64,000 nt of DNA. Origin: Maniola hyperantus. Taxonomy: Eukaryota > Arthropoda > Insecta > Lepidoptera > Nymphalidae. The translations under genes and the position numbers were made by a program. Below the pieces are notes generated by a model, which saw only the letters and a list, made by a program, of their open reading frames with translations, was not told where the DNA came from and made no database searches. Where the stretch lies: the NCBI RefSeq assembly GCF_902806685.2, contig NC_048543.1:4754106-4818105 (forward strand). The letters are read 5' to 3'. How positions within the stretch are numbered: the first letter of the stretch is position 1; each line of letters starts with the position of its first letter. Positions 46,901 through 58,018 of this stretch are shown piece by piece.

Positions 46901-49900
46901 TTTAATATATTATGTTCACTATAAGTTTTGTTTGTTTTTTGCTGTGCAGTGTGCCTTATAATGCAATCAGTCGGTGGACTATGAGCAGATTGGTTGGAGG
47001 GCAGATTAACACTATTTTTTTTTATTCACTACTGACTGACTGACTGACTGACTGACTGACTGATCTATCAACATACAGCTCAAACTACTGGACGGATTGG
47101 GCTGAAATTTGGCATGCAGATAGCTATTATGACGTAGACATCCGCTAAGAAAGGATTTTAGAAAATTCAACCTCTATAAGGGGGTAAAATAGGGGTTTGG
47201 AATTTGTGTAGTCCACGCGGACGAAGTCGCGAGCATAAGCTAGTCTTTCTCTAAACTAAAAGAATATCTGCATCTTTTTCTTTTTAATACTGCTAAGACT
47301 GGACAGAACATGAGTTTTACATTTAAAGATTAAATTTTTAGTCCACGCTACAAATTTAAACAATTATTTGTTGAATAAACTTAATAAAAAGTCCAAAAAC
47401 AACTATTTCATCATACGCCATTAGGAAGTCCCACTGCCCACCTTGATTCTCCATAAAAACAAAGCAAGTGAGTCTATATTTGACTGTTTTGCTATTTACT
47501 ATAAGAGCGTTACAATGTCCACCTCCCACCTTCATCATCAGAGATGCTTATTGGTCATGCGTTTGCAAAATTTTAACTCAATCAGATAATTAGAAGTAAG
47601 TAGCTGAAAAATTAGTTGTCAATTTCAAAGGAATGATAATATACGAACAAATGAAACTAATAAAAACTTACATTGCGCAATAATGATTTCAGAGGAGCGC
47701 ACAATAGAGATCTACTCCCCTGACGGTGTGCACGCGCTAGCGCTGCGTGCGCCGTGCAGCACGTCGGCCGCGGGCTGGCACCGCGCGCTGCACGCGGCGG
47801 CGCGGCGTGCGGCGCGTGCGGCGCTGGCTCGCGCCCGGCCGCGGCTGCGTCCGCTCGTAGGCGACGTGCGATACGCGGGCTGGCTCGCGAGGCGTCCGCC
47901 GCAGGATCAGGTGAAAATATCGCATCACTTCAGGTCTTTAGGCCGTTAGGCCTTTAGGCTTAACGTCTTAGCTCATCGATCGCGGGCTGGTACTGTCCGC
48001 TGTAAGTGACGCCGCGCGTGAACTTTTTAGAGAGATCTTAATATAATAATGTGGCTAATTCCGTTGTACACAATTTCTAAACTATACTAAAATGACACGT
48101 CTAAATCTATTGCTATCCCTTTCATAATGTTGCTTGCGGAAAAGGATAGCACTAGTTTTAGACCTGTTAATTTAGTTTAGTTTAGAGATTGTGTACAAGA
48201 AAATCGGCCCCATTATCTTAGATTTGATCGTGATAGACAAAAGTGCTTGTCTGGGTTAATCTTTGAAACAATATGATGGGACTTCACATATGAGATATGT
48301 TGTAGAGTAATCAAGGCTTCTTTTTATCCTCGTAAAAAAATAAAACTTTCCTATAGGGTTTCAATAGCCTAAAATTTAATATCTAATAATATTGTTAGTC
48401 TTGCTTTATGCTCCTAATGACTGATTCCCACGGTGCGTGATTGTGCGGATTTTCACGCGCCGCAAACCGCGCAAAAGGCCAAGCCTTTTACGACGAGTAT
48501 GATATATCTGCGCTACCACGGACGATACTTTTCCGAGGGTGCATAAATGCGAGCTGGTCCACATCTGTCTGCAATATCACGCACCGTGGGATGCCGGTGT
48601 GACAGTGATTTACTCTAAAATTACAATTTCAGATGGTCGCATCTGGCGGCTCCGATAGTTCGGACGACGCGGAAGGCTGGCAGCCAACCTTCGTAGCTAT
48701 CACAGACCGTGAATTAAGGTTACTTATTAGAAATTAACTTTTAATTCGTTATGTACTCTTATAATTCCCGATATACAGTAATTGTTAATTGTTAATTAAG
48801 GACACAAGGTGTATATTCAAATTAATCGCATAGTTATAGTCTGCGACAGGTTGAGATAGCAATCGAAGTATGAGGCGGGGGGACGCCCTACACGCCGGCG
48901 CTCGCCCGCACCGGGTTAGAGCGGGGGCTGTGAGGGGGTATACCTGTCGCGTATAGTTGGAATGCAGCCTTACCGACGCTGCACCTATCCTACGCCTCTG
49001 TTCTGTGTATACATCCCTGTGCCGCCATTGCGACCCCAATATGACTGGACCCCAATATGGTGCTTACTATTTCCACAGAATAAAATAACGGCACTGACGC
49101 GTTAGCGGTGCGGCGCCGGGAAGACTCGTATGCGATTTTTTCTGGTTTACACTAATCTACGGTCAGGCACTGTTGCGACTGCTGCTTCATGTACAGGAAA
49201 GCTCTTTAGCCATGCCATAAATTGTATAGTCACAGTAGCCTGACGTCTTTGATCTCGTGGTAACTGACTATCACGGCGACCCTTCAACTTAGGGTCCTAG
49301 CTCCATAGGTCAGTTCGGGCCACTCTTTCGTTCCGCAGCACGCTTGCTCTGTCTAGACGGCTTCATCGAACCTCTGTATGTAATATGAATCTTCACTGTG
49401 TGGTATGGTGCAGGCTGTACGAGGCGGCGCCGTGGTCGGCGGAGGCGTGGTGTGCGCCCACGGAGAGCTTCGGGCTGGCGGCCACGCGGCTGGCGTGGTG
49501 GCGGCGCGGCGCGGAGGGCGCGGCGGCGCTGGGCGTGCGCGCGGGCACGCCGGCCGGCCTGTGCGTACGCGCGCTGCGCGCCGACACGCCGCACGACCTG
49601 GCCGCCGTGGCCGGCGCGCTGGTGGATGGCGCGCACCACGCCGTGCGCGCGCAGCCCGAGTTCACTTTTCGTGAGTACAACTTCCTACACTTGAGGCGAC
49701 GGACTTAAACTCTAATTTCCTAAAATCCTTTCTGAGTGCATGTCTACATCATAAACGGAATCTAGTATCAAAATTTCAAGCGTCTTGCCCTTAACAATTA
49801 TTTAGGCTGTGCATTTATAGATTAATCAATCAGGATAAATCAGGATAACCATGGTATGGTTAACTTAGTGTTTACCTTGTACATTTTTATCAAATAAAAA

Positions 49901-51010
49901 AGAGATTGCCCATTTTCTTAGGAGCTTTGGGCCCCCCCTAATATAATTGTTATGTCACCATGGTTTTAATTTTATTTTTTAGACAAATAATTAACTCTTT
50001 ATATTCTGCAAACGATTTCTATTTATTCACCCTGGTTACAAAGAAATCTTATTTTTTATATTGCTGATATTGAGGTTATATTTAATTAATACTTCTTCAA
50101 AATAAATGCATGTTCACGATTCTAACTGTAATTGTGGATATTTTCAATAATAGAGTGAAAAAAAGTCGTTATAAAACATAATCGTAAAAAAATAACACGT
50201 TTAAAAAAAAAAAAAATTAAGTTTTGACACGACGCCACAAAAGAGGGCCCGTCCCGGGCGATCTCCTTTATTATTATTAACTCTTCATATATCTCAAAGA
50301 CGCGTATATACTACTGTCAACTTAAATAACGAACTTAAGATAATGTAAAGGGGCCTTTCCCCGTGCCGCAGGGTGCCGGTACCGCGGCGCGTGCGCACGG
50401 CTGTCGCTGGGTGCGGGCGGCGTGTGCGTGTGGGAGGCGGCGGGCTCGCTGGGGCGCGGCGGTGCGCGCGCGTTGTACCGCCGCCCGTTGCACGCGTTGC
50501 GCGCTTCCGCGGACGACGACCGCGCGGCGCTATGGCTGCACTTCGCAGACGACGACACGCTTGTGAGTACTGCGTGCGCTATCTTCCTTTGCATATCTTT
50601 GTGTTTTAGGCCTTGTTCTGGGAGGCGCATAGCATTGCAGGGGGTGTTGTGCACACGTGGCACGGTCACTTCCGGTGGCATAATATGTAACTGCGATTTT
50701 TATTCAGAAAATCGATAAACATTGAACACTAATATAATCAATATGATTGTCATTATGTTATATTGATAAATATTATATTTTATCTTTATGATAAGTAGAT
50801 ACATTTATCATGCAAAAAATTTAAATGCGTTTTGAATATATCACGACATCAAGTGAAAATCTTGATGCGAGGATAAAAGTAAAATTGGATGTATTTTCGC
50901 AGGAATTGGACATGGAAGGCAGCCCGAAGCCGGCGGTATTCATCCTGCACAACTTGCTGTCTGCGCGCGTGCACTCGTTGCCCGGGGAGGCGGCCACCCA
51001 TCCGCTATAA
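43968..51010 (+). CDS. Syn1: Syntrophin (alpha/beta type), dystrophin-complex adaptor
   Basis: Eight exons (43968-44463, 46694-46888, 47693-47910, 48633-48718, 49414-49670, 50372-50562, 50903-51010, plus the frame check below) actually resolve to seven coding exons totalling 516 residues. The first PH domain is split: LLETLVRGVWYRVHCSLEDD (residues 23-42) precedes the PDZ domain at about 87-167 with its ligand loop GLGISIKGG (97-105). PH continues as YLREVTPYFRKA and SEVGWEL, then EERTIEIYSPDG. A second PH and the C-terminal SU domain follow, ending KPAVFILHNLLSARVHSLPG. Family role: membrane-associated scaffold binding dystrophin and dystrobrevin, PDZ recruiting channels and signalling proteins. 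Intron 1 uses a GC donor (GAAG|GCAAGT); only that join gives the family's LEVKYLREV. Exons at 47693-50562 are extremely GC-rich with Ala/Arg-rich runs. AATAAA at 51306-51311 is a likely poly(A) signal. Symbol follows the fly paralogue and is tentative. Confidence 0.88.
45340..45637 (-). mobile_element. GATGAT SINE, minus strand, in syntrophin intron 1
   Basis: TCATCATCATCATGATCACC at the left is the tail complement. The right end is CCTAACCTCTTGGCTATCAC, the complement of the tRNA-like head. It is full length compared with 6019-6303. Confidence 0.7.
46257..46662 (+). mobile_element. Two different Helitron-like elements directly end to end
   Basis: 46257-46476 is a near-complete Lep1-like copy (TCCATACTAATATTATAAAT to GGGCATCATCTAG). 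Position 46477 begins the second family at once (TCTTCTATAATATAAAAATG) and it ends GGGCAGCTAG at 46662. Both show the TC...CTAG termini expected of Helitrons. The second presumably inserted at the 3' border of the first. Confidence 0.65.
47033..47243 (+). mobile_element. Helitron H2 in syntrophin intron 2
   Basis: Seven consecutive GACT units are followed by GATCTATCAACATACAGCTC and the standard body, ending CGAGCATAAGCTAG. Confidence 0.65.
48052..48211. mobile_element. Foldback MITE M6 in syntrophin intron 3
   Basis: GTTGTACACAATTTCTAAAC at left and TTTAGAGATTGTGTACAAGA at right. The central CCCTTTCATAATGTTGCTTG is the inverted form of the centre in the 35123-35270 copy. Confidence 0.7.
48426..48592. 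mobile_element. Foldback element, CCCACGGTGCGTGAT termini, syntrophin intron 3
   Basis: TTCCCACGGTGCGTGATTGT at left and ATATCACGCACCGTGGGATG at right form 16-bp-plus arms. Only one copy is visible here. No coding capacity. Confidence 0.6.
48835..48955. mobile_element. Foldback MITE M3 in syntrophin intron 4
   Basis: TATAGTCTGCGACAGGTTGA to ACCTGTCGCGTATAG, with the GC-rich centre GCGCTCGCCCGCACCGGGTT. Confidence 0.65.
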
Positions 51011-53255
51011 CCCGACGTGGACGCTTCGCTCGAAGCCGACATCCTAGCATTCCAACTAACTATCAACAATAACTAAAATGTACGAATCTCTTAGGATCAA
51101 TTTACATTTAAAGGGATTTGAAACGAATTTACAAAATATTATATAGCACAGGCCCCATTTTTCTACCGAGAAAGAAAATTGTGTTTTACGTGGTGGAGAT
51201 AAAAGTCAATATGCTATGTAATATTTTCAAAAATTCGCTTCGATTACCTTACGATGAAAATTGTGCCTTATACTATTTATTAACATTAAGATGATTTCCT
51301 ACCCCAATAAATGCGACCCCGAATAAAAATTCGATCGATAATAATATTCCTTCGATTTAATTTCGGTCCGTAATTTTTCAAGGGCGCAGTGCAATCACCT
51401 TAAAGGTTTTTAAAAATCAACCTTATCCAATTCTAATAGAGTTTTAATAAAATGCAAATTCTATGTGTATTTATTTACAGCCCTATCAAGATGAGATAAG
51501 GTCGATTTTTGAATGCCCGCAGAAAGGCGATTACCGCATTTTCAATTTTATATTCGCTGGTTCAAAAATTGCAGTATCCGTATTACTATACAACAAATCG
51601 CACATTGGAAACAAAAATGGCACTATCCAAAAATTGGCAGTTCTGAGTTATTACTGAATCAACTGTACTTCTGCGAAAAAAAATAGGTCCTTTGTAAAGA
51701 TCCTCGTCTTGATAACTTCTGTGACCTATGATGAATGATGATACTATACTCTATACACGGAAAGAAGTTCTCTCGGAGGGGTCTCTCTGTCACGTAATCA
51801 CAACACTGCGATGCCACGTCGGGTCGTACAAATCTACGACGTCGCACAATGCACAGTAAATTTCCGATGCGGTGTCGCACCGTACAAACATGCGATGCGA
51901 CGATGTATTCCCGTTCAGTCGGTGCCCACATCTCTGTGTGCCATGCTGTGCTATGTTTGTTCTTCTTGATGCGTCTTAACGCAATTAGAAGTAGCATATG
52001 TGTAGTGCGGGTCCATGGCTCACTAGAAATTGATGGTTAAAGTTTTCTCGTACGATGCCGTAAGTGATGAAAATTTTGCGTTTCGACAACTCCCACCGCA
52101 GTGTTGTTGCCTCGCCTTAGTTTTTTTTAAATTTATAGACTAGCACTTGGCTGCAATCAGACCTGAGTGGCAAGTAATGATGCAGCCCAAGATGGAGCGT
52201 GCCTATTCACTCTCTATTCCTATTCACTCTATGGGATTACGTAACAGAGAAAGCCCTATAACAACTTTTTTCGGTGGATAGAGTATAGTGTCACTTTATA
52301 CTTTGTAATTTTAAGCTCAATTATTGCTAAAAGCAAAGCTGTATAGTTGTATAGAAGCAGGCGTTACTTTGCGGAAGTCCATGATATACAATGAAATGAT
52401 ACATTCAAATGAATGAATGAATATATACAATGAAATCTCCTGAGGATGCTCCGGTGTCGGGGCGAAACGTGCGTCAATTGTGTTTGGGATTTGTGTGGTG
52501 CTGCGTGGTGGTGGTGCGTATTGCTTGCCTGATGGCTGCTTCTTCCTGCATGTTTAGCAGTGGGAGGGCGGGCGGTGCATTTCGCATGCTGCATGTTGCA
52601 CCATACAGATTCGACTTGTTTCAGCGGATTACAGCAAATTAAGCTTTTGGTTCATTGTATAAAAGCAAAGCTTTTAATAGCCACATTTCTCAAACGAGAT
52701 TTTGGATGAAGTCCCTTTTGTTTTCAACGTGTGTACTAAGAATTAAGGCAAAGCTCATTCCGAAAGTTTTCGGTATCTTGCACATGTTTGGAAGCCTTAA
52801 TAAACAATAGTAAATTTTATTAGCCAACGATATTATTAACGAAAATATTATTTTTGAAGTACCATTTTTTGTTATTACGATACTGATTATTAGGCGTGTA
52901 TGGCGAGAACCAATTTGCTTCTATCGTTATTATGGTCCGTGAGGTTTTTACCTTTAAAGGTTTATTGGAAAGTTAAAACTTTAAAAGAGATGAGAAAATT
53001 AGAAGTTTTGTTACTTAGTAACCGGATGAATTACGAAACTCTTACGCTGTTCATTTCGGGAATTCGACTGTCGTGTTGAACTCATTTTTTTGAAGTATCG
53101 TATAATTCGAATAACGCCTGCTAGCAATTATCGACGCTGTTTTTTTTGAAGTCTTAACTTCACAGTGGATGCGGCAATATTTTTAATCTGTGGTCTAGCC
53201 CAGAAAATAAAAGATGCATTCCTCAAATCTTCAATGCATTCCATGATTAGCGTAA
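51011..53255. other. Syntrophin 3' flank; no further gene recognised
   Basis: The first ~300 bp are probably 3' UTR. The open frame at 51463-51657 follows an acceptor-like AG but has no family features. 52135-52210 matches the body of the 5079-5414 SINE (GACTAGCACTTGGCTGCAAT). 52430-52620 is a GT/GC-rich patch (GAGGATGCTCCGGTGTCGGG) whose origin I cannot assign. Confidence 0.4.
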
Positions 53256-53482
53256 GGGTTAGCGCACACTGAGCAGCAAAATGTTCGAGCGATTTTCATT
53301 GATAAATTGGTAAAAACCTAATCACAACTCAAATAGAGTTTAAAATAGCGTGTAAGAGAAAATCCAAAACGAATTATCTCTTGCGCGCTATTTTAGTCTC
53401 TATTTTAGTTGTGATTTAGTTCATTATCAATCTATCAATGAAAGCTGTTCGAATATTTTGTTGCTCAGTTTGCGCTGACCCA
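53256..53482. mobile_element. Foldback element, GGGTTAGCGCACACTGAGCA termini
   Basis: The left arm GGGTTAGCGCACACTGAGCA is mirrored by TGCTCAGTTTGCGCTGACCC. Deeper arms also pair: AACTCAAATAGAGTTTAAAA with the ATTTTAGTCTCTATTTTAG side. About 227 bp, non-coding. Confidence 0.65.
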
Positions 53483-53554
53483 TAATGTTTTTATATTATT
53501 ATAAGGTGGGATTTTTATGTTTATTCTCTCTACATAATAAGGATAACCTGCACG

Positions 53555-53665
53555 CCTAACATGCGCACCACGAGAAAATTTTGTCTACGCATTTACTCGT
53601 CTTATTTCTATGAAGAAACACGAGATAATGCGTAGACAAAATTTTCTCGCGGGGCGCATGTTAGA
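53555..53665. mobile_element. Foldback element, CTAACATGCGC termini
   Basis: CTAACATGCGCACCACGAGA and its mirror TCTCGCGGGGCGCATGTTAG. The inner arms AAAATTTTGTCTACGCAT and TGCGTAGACAAAATTTT are almost perfect. A loop of about 35 bp. Confidence 0.65.
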
Positions 53666-54019
53666 CTCTCTGGACTCTTCCAAAGAACGAATCTCTGATT
53701 TTTATTTAATTCTAAGACAGTAAGGAGTTGTATGATATGTTAACGATTATAATATATTTTTTATAATTTATTTGTTGTATATAACGGTAGATGTAGTGTT
53801 TTATAATCGAGAATACATTCCCAGAATGTAGTATAGATTTGCTTTAATAAGTGTAGGTATGTTTATAATGTTTATTCTCAAGTATGTTTAAGATTCGACT
53901 AGCTTATATTGCGCTGAATGTGTCACTACTCATTACATGTAATAATAAACGATAGGGCATTATACCACAAAATATAGAAGTAACATCCCCCGAATAGTAT
54001 AAGAAAAACGTATTCATTG

Positions 54020-54118
54020 TTATCGTAATCGGCAGCGAAATCTGCCCGTTGATTGGCTGTGAAAAAATGTGAACAGCGAATCAACAATCAAAGGGCAGAA
54101 TTTGCTGTCGATGCTCAT
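54020..54118. mobile_element. Foldback element around 54.07 kb
   Basis: CGGCAGCGAAATCTGCCCGT pairs with AAAGGGCAGAATTTGCTGTC across GTTGATTGGCTGTG/GAACAGCGAATCAAC. Imperfect, about 100 bp. Confidence 0.5.
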
Positions 54119-54772
54119 ACGTTTTACTTACGCAATCGGGGGCAGGTCTTCTCAAAACAACATGATAATAACATGCTCAGCTTATTCAACTCAGCTGGCA
54201 TTTAGCTGACTTAGGAGCAATGCATATCGGCAGAGCCAAGACACTCGACTCGCTTGGTAATAATTAATACTAAACACAAACTAAACTTTTTTCACTTTGG
54301 CATAGCGGTGGCGAAGCGCGGGAACCCTAGGTTTTGTGTCCGTGTACCAATTTCAACCTTATATCAAAGCTCATAAAGCTGAGTTAAACTCAGTTGATAT
54401 CAAAAAACTCTGCTTTACCCCGTTTATTAGCGTTCGCCTTGGTTGACCTCGCCTGTCGCACGCGTTTATGTTTGTGCGCCTGTTCGCACGGTATGTTTTG
54501 TGGACCTTCTGTTACCCCTATATCTTGTGATAAAACGCCCAAGAGGTCCTTTTTGTACGGGCTGTTGTACGGATAATAATAACTCTTGATGTTCGGTAGT
54601 ATTACCCATTCCGTGTAGGTATAAAATATCGTATTGGATAGAAGAAAACGGGGTTATAAATTGATCGCACACTGCCGCAAGAGGCTGACAGACCGCAAGT
54701 ATGACACGAAAATGAAAACTTAATCGCATCGCGCGCCAAAGAAATGCGGATGACGCATAATGATGCGCCCAG

Positions 54773-54939
54773 GCGGGCACGGGTGGTTAAATGACCGGCT
54801 GCGGCTGGTCAAATGACCGCCTCGGTTTATCATACAAAATTGTATGTTAAAATTTCTGTGTGTGCTTGTACTCGTGCACGATTGCCGTATAATGTATCGA
54901 GGTGACTATTAATTGATAATTTAACCGTCCATGCGCGCC
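54773..54939. mobile_element. Foldback MITE, family M7 (GGGCACGGGTGGTTAAATGA)
   Basis: GCGGGCACGGGTGGTTAAAT at left. The right arm GATAATTTAACCGTCCATGC is its diverged mirror. Central TCGGTTTATCATACAAAATT is shared with the copy at 61917-62232. Confidence 0.55.
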
Positions 54940-54999
54940 TAGCTTATTTCAGAGTCCACTTATGTGCTTATGTCATTTGCAATTTCACTGAAAAGTACG

Positions 55000-55149
55000 T
55001 TACAGTGCGACAAGGCTATCTTGGCGCGTGCCGAAAATCGGAACTAACGTTGTCCTTTGTTCTTGTTTGAATATTCTAAGCCTTTGTTCTCCTACAGCGC
55101 CCCCCTGTCAATGTCATTCAAGTGTCAAAAGAGCCTTGTCGCACTGTAC
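55000..55149. mobile_element. Foldback MITE M5
   Basis: TACAGTGCGACAAGGCTATC at left and GAGCCTTGTCGCACTGTA at right. Central GAATATTCTAAGCCTTTGTT is the reverse complement of the centre at 33681-33840, so the two copies lie in opposite orientations. Confidence 0.7.
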
Positions 55150-55475
55150 GTGCGGTTTTGCTACTGTGTGCTATCAACTTTAACCAAAGACAATTAACTT
55201 TTTTCGAAATAATATTATTGTCTAAAGAATAGAAACATAAACAGTGGACAATAATATTAGAGCAGTATAATTTCCAAAAAAACCTTTAAATTCCCTATTT
55301 ATATTTAATCATTTATTCATATTTTAAACTCACGTCATAGATATACAGTGTGCTTTATATGTTTGGAACAGTATGAAGAAACTATCATGAACATAATACA
55401 AAACTTGTCTATTATATAGAAAGGCATTATTCTTCTTAGGAATATAAACAATTTCATAATCAGGTAGAGAAACTA

Positions 55476-57118
55476 CACTCGGCGTCAAAAAATCGCACCT
55501 TTCAAAAAATCTACTTCAAACAATTTTAAACCTTATTTGACATCAATAATGAGGGTCATGTTGGGTATCATTTGAAAGGGGATGAAATGGAGAGCACAAA
55601 AACAATTCAATTGATTATTTTTCTTTTACTGGAAGAGCACAAAAAAAGAAGAAGAAAACACTTACAATTTTGCTTCTTAAGACAGCCGCTAGTTGCGCTA
55701 CCTTTTGTAGGTATAAAATGGTCAATACAGGTACAATCGGGGTCATTCGCTATCTAACCGTTGAAGTGGACACACGAGAAGCTCATTCCCAAGAAAAATA
55801 CCTTTGAAGATGGATACCACTATTGATGAGGCCGCCCAAGTGATTGCACTACTGCAATCAGGCATGCGGCAGTGTGATGTCGCTCGGCAACTCAACTTGA
55901 GCCGTTTTTCGGTTCGAAGAGTGTACCAGCGTTTCCTGGAGACCGGTGGCTTCGTCCGAAGACATGGGTCTGGTAGACGTCGCTGCACCTCGGAGAGAGA
56001 CGACCGATTCATCGTAGTGACGTCTTTGAGAAATCGGTTCTTAAATGCTGTTGAGTTGCGACAGCAGCTCCAGACAACTAACAGAAGAACTGTGAGTGTG
56101 TCTACGGTTAGACGAAGACTGAGGGAGAAGAAAATAGCGGCGCGAAAAGCTGCTACGGGTCCCAAATTGACCGCAGAGCATCGGCGAGCCCGCTTGCAAT
56201 TCGCTCGCGAACACGTCAATTGGACCCTCGAACAATGGAAAGCTGTTCTCTTCTCAGACGAGACGAGAGTGTGCCTTTTCTGCAACGACAGACGCAAAAG
56301 AGTGTACAGAAGACAGGGTGAACGATTCGCCCAAGCCTGCATCCAGGAAACGGTGGAATATGGAGGCGGTTCTTGTATGTTCTGGGGCGGCATGTCTGCC
56401 GACGGCAAAACCGACCTTGTTTGCGTCTCCCGGGCTCGAGGTGCTCGCGGGCAAGGGTCACTGACTGCTCACCGGTACATCACAGAGATCCTGGAAGAAC
56501 ATGTGGTCCCCTATGCCAGTTTTGTTGGCGAGGGGTTCATGTTGATGCACGACAACGCTCGCGCTCACACTGCAATTATTGTGCGCGAGTACCTTCAAGA
56601 GGTTGGGATCTCTGTCATGCACTGGCCAGCAAGAAGTCCAGACCTGAACCCGATTGAGCACCTATGGGACCATTTAAAACGCAAGGTTCGGTCTCGTGAT
56701 CCCGCTCCTACGACTCTCCAGGAACTCAAAGATACTGTTATTGAGGAATGGAACACTATCCCTCAAGAAGACATTTTAAAATTGATAAGATCCATGAGGG
56801 ATCGTATGGAAGCCGTCATCAGGGCAAGGGGGGGTAACACTAGATTTTAGATTATTTTTAAGATCATTTTTTGTATTCTTTTTTGTATAATTAATCTGTT
56901 TTAAATTAAGGCTTAATTAAGGATTTTTACTGTTTCATAAACTTCTTTTTTTGTGCTGTTCCAATAAAAGAAAAATAATTAATTGAATTGTTTTTGTGCT
57001 CTCCATTTCATCCCCTTTCAAATGATACCCAACATGACCCTCATTATTGATGTCAAATAAGGTTTAAAATTGTTTGAAGTAGATTTTTTGAAAGGTGCGA
57101 TTTTTTTGACGCCGAGTG
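55476..57118 (+). mobile_element. Tc1/mariner-family transposon with long TIRs
   Basis: A 1643-bp element flanked by TA at 55474-55475 and 57119-57120. The termini CACTCGGCGTC and GACGCCGAGTG begin inverted repeats of about 180 bp (left to about 55654, right from about 56940), nearly identical by eye. Within each arm the phrase GAGCACAAAAA or similar occurs twice, resembling the inner and outer direct repeats of IR/DR-type Tc1 elements. The single transposase frame fills the space between the arms. Confidence 0.88.
55804..56850 (+). CDS. Tc1-like transposase, DD34E, uninterrupted frame
   Basis: 348 residues, the normal length for the family. A paired-like helix-turn-helix N-terminus spans about 8-110 (QCDVARQLNLSRFSVRRVY; VSVSTVRRRLREKKI), with a GRRR-type AT-hook-like motif at 55-58. 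The catalytic triad is Asp150 (LFSDETRV), Asp248 (LMHDNARAH) and Glu283 (DLNPIEHLWD), with 34 residues between the second and third, hence DD34E. The glycine-rich GGGSCMFWGGMSADG at 185-199 is also conserved. Role: TA-targeted cut-and-paste transposition, nuclear. No stop or frameshift is present, so it could be active, though that is not shown by sequence alone. Several opposite-strand frames over it are shadows. Confidence 0.93.
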   Translation: MKMDTTIDEAAQVIALLQSGMRQCDVARQLNLSRFSVRRVYQRFLETGGFVRRHGSGRRRCTSERDDRFIVVTSLRNRFLNAVELRQQLQTTNRRTVSVSTVRRRLREKKIAARKAATGPKLTAEHRRARLQFAREHVNWTLEQWKAVLFSDETRVCLFCNDRRKRVYRRQGERFAQACIQETVEYGGGSCMFWGGMSADGKTDLVCVSRARGARGQGSLTAHRYITEILEEHVVPYASFVGEGFMLMHDNARAHTAIIVREYLQEVGISVMHWPARSPDLNPIEHLWDHLKRKVRSRDPAPTTLQELKDTVIEEWNTIPQEDILKLIRSMRDRMEAVIRARGGNTRF

Positions 57119-57139
57119 TAGATCGATTTATAAAAAATA

Positions 57140-57525
57140 CTAGCTTGTGCCCGCGACTTCGTCCGCGTAGACTACACAAATTTTTAACCCCTATTTTACA
57201 CCCTAGGGTTGATCTTTAATATGAGATTTTAACATATGAGCTTAATAAAATAATTATGTCATATTGCTAATTACAAAAATATTAACTACAAAACTTCTTT
57301 TTAGACAATATCGACAACTTCAAACTGACAGACTTTCATGCAAACTTCAAACCCCTATTTTACCTCTTTAGGGGTTGAATTTCGAAAAATCCTTTCTTAG
57401 CGGATGTCTACGTCATAATAGCTATCTGCATGCCGAATTTCAGCGCGATCCGTCCAGTACTTTGAGCTGTGCGTTGATAGATCAGTCAGTCAGTCAGTCA
57501 CCTTTTACTTTTATATATTTGTGAT
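57140..57525 (-). mobile_element. Helitron H2, minus strand, with internal duplication
   Basis: It begins CTAGCTTGTGCCCGCGACTT and ends with the complement of the GACTGACT head at about 57490. It is about 170 bp longer than the 20697-20914 copy because AAACCCCTATTTTAC-like sequence occurs twice (about 57177 and 57348). Confidence 0.6.
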
Positions 57526-57569
57526 ATAGATTATGATTTAGATTAATATAAGAGTTGCCGCCATTGAGG

Positions 57570-57724
57570 TATAGTACGCGACAGGTCGAGATGGCAATCG
57601 GGGTACGAGGCGGGGGGACGCCCCGCACACCCGCGCTAGCCCGCACTGGGTTCGCACGGGGGCTGTGCGGGTGTGCGGGGCGTTCCCTTCCCGATTCCCA
57701 TCTCGACTTGTAGCGGACTATAGG
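57570..57724. mobile_element. Foldback MITE M3, best-preserved GC-rich copy
   Basis: TATAGTACGCGACAGGTCGA at left, CTCGACTTGTAGCGGACTAT at right, with mirrored inner arms CGCCCCGCACACCCGC and GCGGGTGTGCGGGGCG. The TA repeated at both borders suggests TA target duplication. Confidence 0.75.
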
Positions 57725-58018
57725 TATGTTTCTCGGCCCGATTTCTCCAAACACAGTTTCCTTTTCTCTTTTGGTTTATAATTTATTTCCCATACTATTT
57801 CAAACAAATGAAACCTGCTGTATAAAAGTGTATAAAATTATCATAATAATGCATTAACAAGTAGCTCATATCATAGGAAGGAATCTTACATTAGTTACCG
57901 TATCTATAAAAACGCTATAATGCTTAGAATATGTACTAAAAATCTTAGAAGTACTTCTCTAACGAACTGTGTTGCCATATCAATTAGAAAAAACTATTGT
58001 AATATAATAAGTCTCACA

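Noticed and set aside
47737..50681. Several overlapping open frames on both strands in the syntrophin region
   Set aside because: They are by-products of GC-rich coding sequence lacking stops. Only the frame consistent with the syntrophin splice chain has family similarity.
43968..51010. An additional (eighth) syntrophin coding exon
   Set aside because: The seven listed exons join in frame from start to stop and total 516 residues; the mention of eight in the summary and entry counts a possible 5' non-coding exon that I could not locate.
55743..56661. Minus-strand frames of up to 221 codons over the Tc1 transposase
   Set aside because: Shadows of the DD34E transposase; no protein-family features on the minus strand.
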